The position numbers were made by a program, and so were the translations under genes. This document shows, piece by piece, positions 8,508-16,446 of a DNA stretch of 64,000 bases. A model generated the notes under the pieces. That model was not told the origin of the DNA and did no database searches. It worked only from the letters and a program-made list of their open reading frames with translations. The number at the start of each line of letters is the position of its first letter. The stretch's first letter is position 1. Source of the stretch: Flavobacterium sediminis (GTDB lineage Bacteria > Bacteroidota > Bacteroidia > Flavobacteriales > Flavobacteriaceae); assembly GCF_003148385.1 (NCBI RefSeq), contig NZ_CP029463.1, forward strand, positions 558,001-622,000. The letters are read 5' to 3'.

Positions 8508-9080
8508 ATGAATAACCTTTTAAAATACATTCAAAACTTAATGCCTTTCTCAAATGAAAGTTGGGAATTACTACAATCCGCATTGATAAAAAAAGATTAT
8601 AAGAACAAGGAATTTCTACTTCAAGAAGGACAGGTATGCCATTCGCTTTTTTATATTGATAAAGGTTATTGCAAAAGCTATTACGAAATTGAAGGTAACA
8701 TTAAGAACACAGCTTTTTTCTTTGAAAATGAAATTGCTACTAATGTAAAAAGTTTTGGAAGCGGACAAAAGTCTGAATTTAATCTGATTGCATGTGAGCC
8801 TACTACTGTAATTATTTTTGATAAAGAAAAACTATTTCAGGCTACTGAACAATCGAAAGAAATAGAAGCTCTGGGACGTAATTGCATTCGTGTATTTGCT
8901 GAAAAACAAGAAGAATTTTCAAATTTATTTAAACTTTACACACCTCAGGAACGCTTTGAATATATCGAAAAGAATCATCCTGAAATTTCAAAAAGAGTTT
9001 CACTAACACAATTATCCTCATTTCTTGGCGTTTCCAGAGAAACTTTAAGCAGAATACGAAAACGCAGACTGCATATATGA
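8508..9080 (+). CDS. Crp/Fnr family transcriptional regulator
   Basis: 190 residues: an N-terminal cyclic-nucleotide-binding-like beta barrel (about residues 10-110, including LLQEGQVCHSLFYIDKGYCK) and a C-terminal helix-turn-helix (VSLTQLSSFLGVSRETLSRIRKR). The conserved RxS/T phosphate-binding pattern of true cAMP-CRP is not evident, so the effector is probably different or absent. Such single-copy Crp-like regulators in Bacteroidota often control a neighbouring detoxification gene. The next gene, a VOC protein 74 bases downstream in the same direction, is a plausible target. Confidence 0.9.
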   Translation: MNNLLKYIQNLMPFSNESWELLQSALIKKDYKNKEFLLQEGQVCHSLFYIDKGYCKSYYEIEGNIKNTAFFFENEIATNVKSFGSGQKSEFNLIACEPTTVIIFDKEKLFQATEQSKEIEALGRNCIRVFAEKQEEFSNLFKLYTPQERFEYIEKNHPEISKRVSLTQLSSFLGVSRETLSRIRKRRLHI

Positions 9081-9154
9081 TTTTGTGACATTTGCCACAA
9101 TAAATACTAAAAGCAGGATCCGATATTTGCATACATAAATTAAAGATAAAGATT

Positions 9155-9571
9155 ATGCAAAATTTAAAGAAAATCGACCCGGAAACTAATGTTCTAACTT
9201 GGTTTGAAATACCTGTAAATAATACAGAACGAGCCAAAAAGTTTTATGAAACCATTCTGGATATAGAAATGACCACCCGCATTTTTCCTGAGACAAATGA
9301 AGAACTAACTTTTTTCCCTTATAATCCGGAAATAATTCAAGCAACATCAGGAAGAGTCACAGGTGTCCTTACTAAATCAGACACAAATAAACCCTCAAAT
9401 TGCGGTGCACTCATTTATATCAATGCAAGTCCTTATCTTCAATCTGCATTAGATAAGGTAGAAGCAGCAGGCGGTAAAATAGTAGAACCTAAAACATCAA
9501 TGCCATTTGGTTTTATTGCTATCATCACTGATTCAGAGGGAAACAGAATAGGATTGCATGCCGAAAAATAA
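9155..9571 (+). CDS. VOC family (glyoxalase/bleomycin-resistance fold) protein
   Basis: 138 residues, the usual length of a two-module VOC protein. It has VLTWFEIPVNNTERAKKFYETIL at the N-terminus (first beta-alpha-beta module) and a second half ending in GFIAIITDSEGNRIGLHAEK, where D-x-E-G-N is typical. The fold covers glyoxalases, dioxygenases and resistance proteins; I cannot assign a substrate. The stop codon is followed within 20 bases by repeat copy A. Confidence 0.88.
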   Translation: MQNLKKIDPETNVLTWFEIPVNNTERAKKFYETILDIEMTTRIFPETNEELTFFPYNPEIIQATSGRVTGVLTKSDTNKPSNCGALIYINASPYLQSALDKVEAAGGKIVEPKTSMPFGFIAIITDSEGNRIGLHAEK

Positions 9572-9590
9572 AAACAACTCACTGTATTTT

Positions 9591-9724
9591 GGTTCGGAAA
9601 GTAGCCAAAGCTCCGGACCAACATTCAAATGAAACAGAATGAGACACGGGACTCCACTTCCCAACTCACAAGTATGTAACTACATCCCAAGCATAGGCAT
9701 GTTACCTGAAGTATTCTAAAAGAG
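9591..9724. repeat. Dispersed noncoding repeat, copy A
   Basis: This sequence is closely matched by copy B at 14874-15065. Shared blocks include TCGGAAAGT, CCAAAGCTCCG, ACCAACATTCAAATGAAACA, TCCCAACTC, ATAGGCATGTT and GTATTCTAAAAG. Copy B has about 45 extra bases after ACTCCACT. Copy A begins about 20 bases after the VOC stop codon. The rest of the gene-free stretch 9572-9894 is AT-rich and I see nothing else in it. Confidence 0.8.
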
Positions 9725-9894
9725 TTAGAAAATTATTTGATAATCTGTAAAAGGTTTTTAACTTAGCTAAGTATCAAACTTTTATTTTTTCATACTTTTT
9801 TAAAAAGTAAGCATAGCTAACATAATTTATGTATAAAAAGATAAAAGTCCCGGATATAAACGAGTTTTTCGTAATTTATATGAACTAAATAAAA

Positions 9895-10239
9895 GTGAAT
9901 TTGGAAAAATGTAAATGTCAAAATCTTCCAATTGATTATTCGAATTTTGACTCTGAAAATTTTGTTGGAATTGATAAAACTAATGGAAGGTTTGGTGAAG
10001 TAACAATCAGACACTGTAAAAATTGTAATTCATTTTGGATAAGGTATTTTGTAGAATACGAATCTTTTTCTGAATCGGGACGTTGGTTTACAGGAATTAT
10101 AAAAGAAAATGATATAAAAGAAATAACACCTGAAAATAGCGTTGAATACATTAGATCTTTGGATTGGTACTTTTACGGTGGAAGTTATTTTAGAACAACT
10201 GGAAAAAAAGGACATGGAAGGGTTCGCGTGGATTTATAA
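9895..10239 (+). CDS. Hypothetical protein with paired cysteines
   Basis: 114 residues from a GTG at 9895 (TTG at 9901 is an alternative). I do not recognise the family. The N-terminus has CKC and about 35 residues later HCKNC, which could make a small zinc ribbon; the rest is rich in aromatic residues (WIRYFVEYESF, DWYFYGGSYF). No signal peptide or membrane segment. It is the first of three genes separated by cassette-like spacers, with more AT-biased codons than the core genes. Confidence 0.6.
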   Translation: MNLEKCKCQNLPIDYSNFDSENFVGIDKTNGRFGEVTIRHCKNCNSFWIRYFVEYESFSESGRWFTGIIKENDIKEITPENSVEYIRSLDWYFYGGSYFRTTGKKGHGRVRVDL

Positions 10240-10328
10240 ATGAATCAAAATAATAACAACTGAATTTTAAAAAGTCCATTCGGAATATGAAAAAATATAC
10301 GAATCTGACTTAACCGAACAAAAAACGA

Positions 10329-10380
10329 ACCGCCAACAATGACTATAAGTAATTGCTTGTTCTCACCATTTCGTTAGCCG
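10329..10380 (+). repeat. Cassette-like intergenic spacer element 1
   Basis: Contains CGCCAACAATGACTATAAG followed by AATTGC and ends with CGTTAGCC. It resembles elements at 11181-11212 and 12081-12151, which share GCYAACRA, a CTATAA/TTATAA core and an AATTGC-like block. Each follows a small gene. The relation to integron attC sites is speculative. Confidence 0.35.
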
Positions 10381-10410
10381 AAATCATTAGTCACAATTTG
10401 AAAACGAAAT

Positions 10411-11175
10411 ATGAGTGAATTTAACAATGTAATGTCTAATAAATCGGATTTAGAACTTTACGAAATTTTATATTACAAAAAAAATAGCTATGTGCCAGAA
10501 GCTTTAATTTCAGCCGAGAACGAATTCAAGTCCCGAAATATTAGCAAGGCAAAAATATCCGAATTTGAGCAACAATTACAATCAAGAGCAAATAAAAAAT
10601 TAATTAGAGAAAATCAGAAAGAACTTTTAATACAAAAGACCCAAGATTTAGGAAAATTATTTATCCCGACTGAAAAAGATACACTAACTAAAAGCTTATT
10701 ATCGCTTTGCATCTTTTTGAGCATATCATATTTATTTTATTTCATTAGTAATTTCTCATTGACAATAACACTCTTAAATGATTTAAATGACTGGGATTTG
10801 AGTATGACCGAACACTTTCTCCCACTAATACTGTTTCCAATCGGAATTTTTGGACTGTGGAAAATAAAAAAATATGGTTGGTTTATTATCGTATCTCTTT
10901 TAACGTATTACTCCTTTGCTACAATTTATGCGGGAATTAGCAGTTATAAATTATCTTATGGAAATGAAGGTGGAGTATATAGCCAATTAGATAATTTATT
11001 TCCGAAACCTAATCTTATAAATTTGATTTTAAGATTAGTAATTATTGGCGGACTTGTATTTTTTTTACATCGCAATAAAATTTTGCAGGTATATAAAATA
11101 AAAAAAACAAACGGAATTACATTGGTTTTGGTTATTGTAGTTCTGACAACCATGATTTGGTGGTCTTTAATATAA
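10411..11175 (+). CDS. Hypothetical multi-pass membrane protein
   Basis: 254 residues. An N-terminal soluble helical part of about 80 residues (LYEILYYKKNSYVPEALISAE..., charged and possibly coiled) is followed by about five hydrophobic segments: roughly residues 90-118, 130-150, 155-175, 198-215 and 230-250. I do not recognise a named family. The N-terminal pattern resembles soluble regions of other Bacteroidota inner-membrane proteins of unknown function. It sits alone between two cassette-like spacers. Confidence 0.65.
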   Translation: MSEFNNVMSNKSDLELYEILYYKKNSYVPEALISAENEFKSRNISKAKISEFEQQLQSRANKKLIRENQKELLIQKTQDLGKLFIPTEKDTLTKSLLSLCIFLSISYLFYFISNFSLTITLLNDLNDWDLSMTEHFLPLILFPIGIFGLWKIKKYGWFIIVSLLTYYSFATIYAGISSYKLSYGNEGGVYSQLDNLFPKPNLINLILRLVIIGGLVFFLHRNKILQVYKIKKTNGITLVLVIVVLTTMIWWSLI

Positions 11176-11180
11176 ATAAA

Positions 11181-11212
11181 CCGTGACCAACGCCGGCTAT
11201 AATTCAGCATTG
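11181..11212 (+). repeat. Cassette-like intergenic spacer element 2
   Basis: ACCAACGCCGGCTATAATTC then AGCATTG lies just after the stop codon of the membrane-protein gene. It is the second member of the spacer family seen at 10329 and 12081; its alignment to them is short and imperfect. Confidence 0.33.
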
Positions 11213-11333
11213 TCTATGCTCAGTTTTGAAAAATATGTAAATTAACCAAGCTGATTTCTATACGGAATAATTCTATCGAATCATTCTACACTGAAATCAT
11301 TAACAACAATTAAGAAACACATCCGAAAAAATA

Positions 11334-12080
11334 ATGACTAAAACTGAATTAAAACCTTTCTGGAATAAACTCTTCAAATTCGATTGGAAATTTGGACTTT
11401 TTTTAATTGCATTGGTATGTATTCCAAGATTTATTTTGGTTCTGCAAGCAAATCAAACCGGGAACTATGAGCCTATTGGCGCAGTCATGTTCGTTTCAGC
11501 GTTAGTCCCATTCATTTTTTTAAACAAATATGGACGAAGGAAAATTGGAATTATAGGAACTGAAAATATTGCGGGTTTAGTTTTGTCATTAATCCTTGGT
11601 GTCGCCTTTAGCTTTCTACTTTTCTTCTTAGGAAAAGAACTATATGGAGGCTCTTATCATAATTGGTATCAATACATCGGAAAATCTTACAACATTCCCG
11701 AAGATATAGCTGGAAATGACAAACTTATTTTGTTCTCGATAATGGCTACTACAGGAATGATCTTCAGTCCGATCGGAGAAGAACTATTTTTCAGAGGTAT
11801 AGTTCACGGTAGTTTTGCGAAATCAATTGGAGAAAAAAAAGCTTCCATTGTAGATAGCTTGGCTTTTGCCTTAACGCATATCGCCCATTTCGGATTAGTG
11901 TTTGCTTATGGTATTTGGAATTTTTATCCTATTCCCACAATGATCTGGGTGTTAAGTATGTTCCTCGTTAGCATTATGTTCTTTAGAACAAAAAAAAGAA
12001 CAGGTTCCTTGTTGGGAGCAATATTTTGTCACGCAGGATTTAACTTGGGAATGATTTATTGTATATTTTATCTACTCTAA
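11334..12080 (+). CDS. CPBP family intramembrane glutamic endopeptidase
   Basis: 248 residues with about seven hydrophobic segments. All three CPBP (Abi) motifs are visible: E149-E150-x-x-x-R154 (EELFFR), the ALTHIAH segment with H182 and H185, and a C-terminal H233-x-x-x-N237. These residues form the intramembrane active site in the CAAX-prenyl-protease/Rce1 superfamily. Bacterial members process signal-like or bacteriocin-related peptides, or have unknown substrates. No peptide gene or export system is nearby, so the substrate is open. It sits between cassette-like spacers 2 and 3. Confidence 0.9.
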   Translation: MTKTELKPFWNKLFKFDWKFGLFLIALVCIPRFILVLQANQTGNYEPIGAVMFVSALVPFIFLNKYGRRKIGIIGTENIAGLVLSLILGVAFSFLLFFLGKELYGGSYHNWYQYIGKSYNIPEDIAGNDKLILFSIMATTGMIFSPIGEELFFRGIVHGSFAKSIGEKKASIVDSLAFALTHIAHFGLVFAYGIWNFYPIPTMIWVLSMFLVSIMFFRTKKRTGSLLGAIFCHAGFNLGMIYCIFYLL

Positions 12081-12151
12081 AAAACGCTAACAAGTTATAA
12101 CCGCAATTACAGTGGATTCAACTGTATTTATTTGGATCCACTCGAAATTGC
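12081..12151 (+). repeat. Cassette-like spacer element 3 with a long imperfect hairpin
   Basis: Begins with AACGCTAACAAGTTATAACC just after the CPBP stop codon. Arms 12103-12117 and 12136-12151 pair almost completely (GCAATT and AGTGGAT on one side, ATCCACT and AAATTGC on the other, with a small bulge). This is the best structured of the three spacer elements. Confidence 0.4.
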
Positions 12152-12237
12152 AATTGTTAATACTCAACCAAAAATCATTAACTTATACTCTCATATAATT
12201 ATACAAGACTGTTGGCTGTAACTATAAAACATCAAGT

Positions 12238-12855
12238 TTACGAATACCAAATATCACTCAATGATTTTATTTCTTGTTTAGAATCTTCGAGAATTGAGAA
12301 TACTTTTTCAGGGTATTGTTGCAAACCGAATGCTGTAATATGTTCGGTGGGAATTCCAATAAAATCAAACTGCTGACTAATTAAAGGAGTGGCATAGTTC
12401 ATACTTTTGACAGGCTCTACACTAAAATCACTTCCTGTTGTCATTAATACCAAAGCTTTTTTGTTTTCACATAAGCCTTTATAACCAGTTTCAGTCAATT
12501 TAAAAGTCTTTCCGGCTTGAGTAATCCCATCTATCCAAGCCTTTACGGTAGCAGGCAACGAAAAATTATACATCGGGTATGCTAAAACTACATAGTCAGC
12601 ATCCAAAACTTGTTGCAACATAAAATCGTTCTTTTCTAAAATTCGAACTTCTTCATCTTCTAAAGCGATTCCTCCATAATTTCGTTTTAAGAATAGATTT
12701 AAATTTTCTTGCAATAATAAATCCGGTGTAGTTTCTGTTAAATCAAGAATTTTAATATTGGTATTATCTTGATTGTAATCTAAAAAATAATCAACTAGTT
12801 TCTTTGTGTTTGAGTCAATTCTCGGTGTGTAAGTTACTACTAATGTTTTCTTCAT
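12238..12855 (-). CDS. azoR: FMN-dependent NAD(P)H azoreductase / flavodoxin-fold oxidoreductase
   Basis: 205 residues of the AzoR/flavodoxin-like fold. It opens with a beta strand and phosphate-binding loop (VVTYTPRIDSNTKKL) and carries the AzoR signature YPMYNFSLPATVKAWID at residues 93-109, which packs on FMN; GKTFKLTETGYKGL follows as in AzoR. These homodimers reduce azo dyes and quinones. It is divergent from a lysR gene across 93 bases that contain a palindrome, a classic regulator-target arrangement. The exact physiological substrate is unknown. Confidence 0.9.
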   Translation of the reverse strand: MKKTLVVTYTPRIDSNTKKLVDYFLDYNQDNTNIKILDLTETTPDLLLQENLNLFLKRNYGGIALEDEEVRILEKNDFMLQQVLDADYVVLAYPMYNFSLPATVKAWIDGITQAGKTFKLTETGYKGLCENKKALVLMTTGSDFSVEPVKSMNYATPLISQQFDFIGIPTEHITAFGLQQYPEKVFSILEDSKQEIKSLSDIWYS

Positions 12856-12914
12856 TTTAAATATGTTTTTAAATTCACCAGCAATATTAGTACAAATTAA
12901 TGTATAATTTTTAT

Positions 12915-12935
12915 TATATTTGTTTATGTAAACAA
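12915..12935 (+). promoter_or_regulatory. lysR -7 element with overlapping palindrome (likely LysR site)
   Basis: TATATTTG at 12915-12922 matches the -7 element and lies 26 bases before the lysR start. It overlaps TTGTTTA-TG-TAAACAA (12920-12935), a perfect 7-bp inverted repeat. A LysR protein bound here could repress itself and control the divergent azoreductase gene. Confidence 0.6.
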
Positions 12936-12948
12936 TAACAAAATTTAT

Positions 12949-13839
12949 ATGGTAAATTTTGAATGGTATCGAACTTTCAAAACAATTTATGAATGCAACA
13001 GTATTTCTGAAGCGTCAAAAAAATTATTTCTAACACAACCTGGCGTCAGTAAGCACCTTTCGGCATTAGAAGCTCAAATCGGGAAAAAGCTTTTCATTAG
13101 AACAGCTCGAAAAATATTACCAACAGAGTATGGTAAATTTTTGTATACTCAAATTTCAGCATCGGTAGCAACATTACAAAAAGCGGAAACCCACTTTAGT
13201 AAAACCGGAAACAAACATTGTCCATCTATAGTAGTAGGTTGCCAATATGATTATTTCAAAACAAATTTGTTAGCCTATTTACCAGAGTTAGATATGTATT
13301 TGACCTTTCATTTTGGAACAGCTGATGAATTGGCGCAATGGTTGGAAAACGGTAAAACTCATTTAAGTATCGGAACAGAAAAATACAATACGTTTCCGCA
13401 TACTTTTACACCTCTCAATAATGAAAAATTGATTTTGGTAGCATCAAACAATTTAAATATTCCAAAAGAATTTCTGTTAAAAAAAATAGACTATAAAAAA
13501 ATTGAAAAATGGCTAACAGAGCAAAATTGGTTCGCTTTCGACAATGAGTTACCTTTTTTGAATCGATTTTGGGAATATCATTTTAAGAATCGACCACAGA
13601 TCATGGCAAGAATTGTTTTCCCTTCATTTTCAGACATTATAAAAACAATGAAAAAAATAGATGGCTTATGTGTTATGCCATTGTATGCCTGTAAACAGGC
13701 ATTGGATAATGAAGAAATTAAACTTGCTATTCCAAATATAGAATTATTAGAAGACAAACTCTTCTGTGCAAATAAATCTAACAGTGAAAACTTATACGAA
13801 ATCAGATTATTAAAAGAAAAATTAGGGTTCCCATTATGA
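12949..13839 (+). CDS. LysR family transcriptional regulator
   Basis: 296 residues, the normal LysR length. The N-terminal winged helix-turn-helix reads FEWYRTFKTIYECNSISEASKKLFLTQPGVSKHLSALEAQIGKKLF (in parts conserved across the family), followed by a linker helix and a two-lobed substrate-binding domain from about residue 90. It probably senses a small molecule and controls the divergent azoreductase. The MmcQ/YjbR gene overlaps its end by four bases and is likely cotranscribed. Confidence 0.93.
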   Translation: MVNFEWYRTFKTIYECNSISEASKKLFLTQPGVSKHLSALEAQIGKKLFIRTARKILPTEYGKFLYTQISASVATLQKAETHFSKTGNKHCPSIVVGCQYDYFKTNLLAYLPELDMYLTFHFGTADELAQWLENGKTHLSIGTEKYNTFPHTFTPLNNEKLILVASNNLNIPKEFLLKKIDYKKIEKWLTEQNWFAFDNELPFLNRFWEYHFKNRPQIMARIVFPSFSDIIKTMKKIDGLCVMPLYACKQALDNEEIKLAIPNIELLEDKLFCANKSNSENLYEIRLLKEKLGFPL

Positions 13840-14195
13840 ACATAGAGGAATTTAGAACATATTGCTTATCAAAAAAAGGAGTAACGGAATCTATTCCATT
13901 TTCTAACTTACCGAATGTATTGGTATTTAAAGTACACGAAAAAATGTTTACAGGAACGGATATCACCACATTTGCAAGTTTTAGTATAAAATGCAATCCC
14001 GAAACCATAGATGAACTTCGGGCATCATTCTCTGCTCTTCAGGAACCATCATATTTTAGTAAAAAACATTGGTGTAGAGTTGTAATGGATGGAACAGTTA
14101 CAGACAAACAGCTATATGAATGGTTAGATATTTCTTATGATTTGGTAGTTGCAAAACTACCGAAAAAGATAAGAGACCAAATAAATTCCGAATAA
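13836..14195 (+). CDS. MmcQ/YjbR family DNA-binding-like protein
   Basis: 119 residues, the standard size. The cyaY-like alpha/beta fold of the family shows in the N-terminal FRTYCLSKKGVTESIPF helix, VLVFKVHEKMF, FASFSIKCNPE and KKHWCRVVMDG. Function in bacteria is unclear, although family members have double-wing DNA-binding features. Translationally coupled to lysR (ATGA overlap), so it belongs to the same transcript. Confidence 0.9.
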   Translation: MNIEEFRTYCLSKKGVTESIPFSNLPNVLVFKVHEKMFTGTDITTFASFSIKCNPETIDELRASFSALQEPSYFSKKHWCRVVMDGTVTDKQLYEWLDISYDLVVAKLPKKIRDQINSE

Positions 14196-14313
14196 AAATA
14201 CGGTAGATCCCTTAAATCACATATTTAAGAAATAAACAACCTGTAAAGATAATTCAATTAGTAGTTAAACTTTTCTTTATTTAATGTTCTAAATTCAAAT
14301 CAACAAAATAAAA

Positions 14314-14760
14314 ATGACTCAAAAAACCGACAATTCTAAATCACTTATAGATTATAAAATCAATCTAAAAATAAAGGTGGCATCACTATGGACTGCATTA
14401 ATGTTTCTTTATATATATGCTGATTACTTTAGACTAATGACACCAAATAAATTAGAAAAAATGATAAACCTTCAAACACCAATGGGCACCACTACTCCCA
14501 AATTATTAGTTATTTTTTCTGTGCTTCTTATTATTCCTGCTTTGATGATATTTCTTTCAATTTTTCTAAAACCACAATTAAATAAGTGGCTAAACATTAT
14601 TATATCCTCTCTATATGCTATTATTTCTATCTTGATTATTATTTCCAGTTTTGGAAACGAATGGCAAATGTTCTTCGTATTATTCAATATAATTGAACTT
14701 ATGCTTTTAATACTAATTATGACTCTTGCATGGAAGTGGCCAAGATATAACAACCTATAA
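14314..14760 (+). CDS. DUF6326-like small membrane protein
   Basis: 148 residues with four hydrophobic helices (about residues 22-42, 62-86, 94-112, 117-140). The pattern of a short soluble start, YADYFR, a PMGTTTPK loop and a final AWKWPR is what I associate with DUF6326 proteins of unknown function. No signal peptide. It is 118 bases downstream of the MmcQ/YjbR gene and may be a separate unit. Confidence 0.7.
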   Translation: MTQKTDNSKSLIDYKINLKIKVASLWTALMFLYIYADYFRLMTPNKLEKMINLQTPMGTTTPKLLVIFSVLLIIPALMIFLSIFLKPQLNKWLNIIISSLYAIISILIIISSFGNEWQMFFVLFNIIELMLLILIMTLAWKWPRYNNL

Positions 14761-14873
14761 AAAATAAATCAAATTATTTTGCTCCCAAATTCTGTATATG
14801 TTTGAGATCATTAAAAGAACTTTATTATTCTTATAGTACTGTAAATGACAAACACCTAATGACGCTCAATCCC

Positions 14874-15065
14874 GGCTCGGAAAGTTACCAAAGCTCCGAA
14901 CCAACATTCAAATGAAACAGAATGAAACACGATACTCCACTGCCGAAAGATCGGAAATTATATAAACAATGTAGCAGACTTACTTCCCAACTCGCAAGAA
15001 TGTAACTATATTCAAGTATAGGCATGTTTCATTATATATAAAGCTGACGTATTCTAAAAGAATAC
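14874..15065. repeat. Dispersed noncoding repeat, copy B
   Basis: Longer partner of copy A (9591-9724). The first 65 bases match with few changes, then about 45 extra bases (roughly 14942-14984), then TCCCAACTC, AAGAATGTAACTA, ATAGGCATGTT and GTATTCTAAAAG resume. It ends in a perfect 7-bp hairpin followed by TTTTC. Confidence 0.8.
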
Positions 15066-15204
15066 TTTTCTATGAACTAAATTCCTTGTAAATTTGTTTA
15101 CTCAACAAGCGAAATAAAATTATAATAACCGAAATCTGCTTTAGTTAAAAACACCTGATCCTTTTTAGTTTGATCGTAAAATTAAAAGAGGGAATTTCAA
15201 TAAT

Positions 15205-15235
15205 AAAAAAAACAGTTCAAATGAACTGTTTCTTT
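15205..15235 (-). terminator. Terminator-like hairpin oriented to the minus strand
   Basis: AACAGTTC (15211-15218) pairs with GAACTGTT (15223-15230). On the minus strand it is followed by eight T residues (15205-15212). No annotated minus-strand gene lies upstream of it. Confidence 0.7.
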
Positions 15236-15564
15236 CTAAAGCTAATTTAGCAAATGCCAATTATTGGTTAAGTTAATATAGTAATTTTACGCTTTATTTT
15301 TATTTTTTTAATCCTTTACCCCTACACTATGCAAATGTGCCCCCTTCACAAAACAACACTTCCATTTTTTACGGCTGTGTCACTATCCTTATCCATTAAC
15401 ACGACATTTCTTATCACCAAAGCACAACTATTTAATCTCTTTTCTGAAGAAATTATCAATTATTAATTATTTTTTTGTATTTTGATTGTACAAGTTTACA
15501 GATTTTTTCTTAAACAAACAAGAAATTTTACAAAAAAAGAAGATTTTTTCTTAGTGTAAATTTT

Positions 15565-15592
15565 TAATTATTAATAATTATTTGATAATCAA
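15565..15592 (+). promoter_or_regulatory. Palindromes upstream of the HTH regulator
   Basis: TAATTATTAATAATTA at 15565-15580 is a perfect 16-base palindrome, and TTGATAATCAA follows at 15582-15592. They lie within 45 bases of the HTH start and could be its own operator. High AT content makes chance palindromes more likely. Confidence 0.4.
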
Positions 15593-15607
15593 TATATTGT
15601 ATTTTTG

Positions 15608-15970
15608 ATGACTAATCATATTCCAGAAAATATTTCTTATTTAGTCAACCGAATGAATTGTTCTCAAAATGAATTTGGTGCAATGTTTGGCTTAAACAAC
15701 GGTGCGATCAACTCCTACGTTGTCAAAAAAGCATTACCTAAAATTGAAACTATTCAAAAGATTTGTACCTATTTTGAAATCAGTATTGACGATTTCATTA
15801 ATAAACCCATGGGAGAAATGTTTCCTAAAAACGTGGTTCAGGAACCGAAAGACGATTACAAAAGAGAAAGTGAGATCATTGAATTACTGAAACAATCTTT
15901 ACAGGATAAAGATAAGATCATAGCAAGTTTAGAAAGAGAACTTGCCGCCTACAGAAGTAATTCTAAATAA
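15608..15970 (+). CDS. XRE-type helix-turn-helix regulator
   Basis: 120 residues from the ATG at 15608 (a TTG precedes it). The first 60 residues form a Cro/CI-type HTH: ISYLVNRMNCSQNEFGAMFGLNNGAINSYV, then LPKIETIQKICTYFEISIDDFI. The C-terminal third (KRESEIIELLKQSLQDKDKI and on) is a predicted coiled coil, probably for dimerisation. Proteins of this shape are frequent in Flavobacteria. The target is unknown; AT-rich palindromes just upstream suggest autoregulation. Confidence 0.87.
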   Translation: MTNHIPENISYLVNRMNCSQNEFGAMFGLNNGAINSYVVKKALPKIETIQKICTYFEISIDDFINKPMGEMFPKNVVQEPKDDYKRESEIIELLKQSLQDKDKIIASLERELAAYRSNSK

Positions 15971-16030
15971 CTACAGAATTTAAGTATACACCACTAAAAG
16001 AACAGAAATTCATTTTTTCATGTTCTTTTT

Positions 16031-16060
16031 TTGTATTAATCATTTTTTAAATTAGATTTG
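16031..16060 (+). promoter_or_regulatory. Promoter of the 16.1 kb secreted protein gene
   Basis: TTG at 16031-16033, 19-base spacer, TAGATTTG at 16053-16060; the start codon follows 22 bases later. Confidence 0.75.
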
Positions 16061-16082
16061 TTACAACTAAATACAAAAAATT

Positions 16083-16418
16083 ATGAAAAAAATACTATTA
16101 CTTTTTGTTTTGTTTCTTGGGTTTTCAATAAATGCCTCTGCTCAGGAAATCAACATAGAAAAAGGACTTAACCGAACTGAAATGCTTAAAGGTGTAGAAG
16201 AAGTTGCTACCTTTTTAAAAATTGATGCTAACCTTAAAAACGCATTTACACAATTGGTCGACATGCGATTAGAAGCCTTATCTAATGCAGCTACTACCGA
16301 AGAAAAAAAGAAAATAAACGAAAAATTCAACCGCAAAGTTTTATCAGGACTTACTGAAGCACAAAGAGTTCAGCTAAAAAATAATAAAGCAATGTATAAA
16401 AAAGTAATTGTTGAATAA
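16083..16418 (+). CDS. Small secreted hypothetical protein
   Basis: 111 residues. A clear signal peptide (MKKILLLFVLFLGFSINASAQ, cleavage after SAQ or ASA) is followed by an all-helical, charged mature domain of about 90 residues without cysteines. I do not recognise a family; the shape recalls small periplasmic proteins of Flavobacteria. It has its own consensus promoter and a strong bidirectional terminator, so it is a single-gene unit that is probably well expressed. Confidence 0.8.
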   Translation: MKKILLLFVLFLGFSINASAQEINIEKGLNRTEMLKGVEEVATFLKIDANLKNAFTQLVDMRLEALSNAATTEEKKKINEKFNRKVLSGLTEAQRVQLKNNKAMYKKVIVE

Positions 16419-16446
16419 TCACAATATCATTTTTCTATCTTAATAA

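Larger units (their letters stand above)
14761..15607. other. 847-base gene-free, AT-rich region
   Basis: Holds repeat copy B (14874-15065), a short hairpin GTATTCT-AAA-AGAATAC at its end, a minus-strand-oriented terminator (15205-15235), and the upstream region of the HTH gene. No ORF over 60 codons, no tRNA and no recognisable riboswitch is visible. Between 15236 and 15450 the sequence is less AT-biased in places and could host a small RNA, but nothing I can name. Confidence 0.6.

Noticed and set aside
11334..12080. CPBP protease as part of a bacteriocin or defence system
   Set aside because: No precursor peptide, ABC exporter or restriction-like partner is near; the gene stands alone between spacers.
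4245..15607. Integrated island with attL/attR at tRNA-Met
   Set aside because: I found no integrase gene and no repeat of the tRNA 3' end downstream, so an integrative element cannot be claimed.
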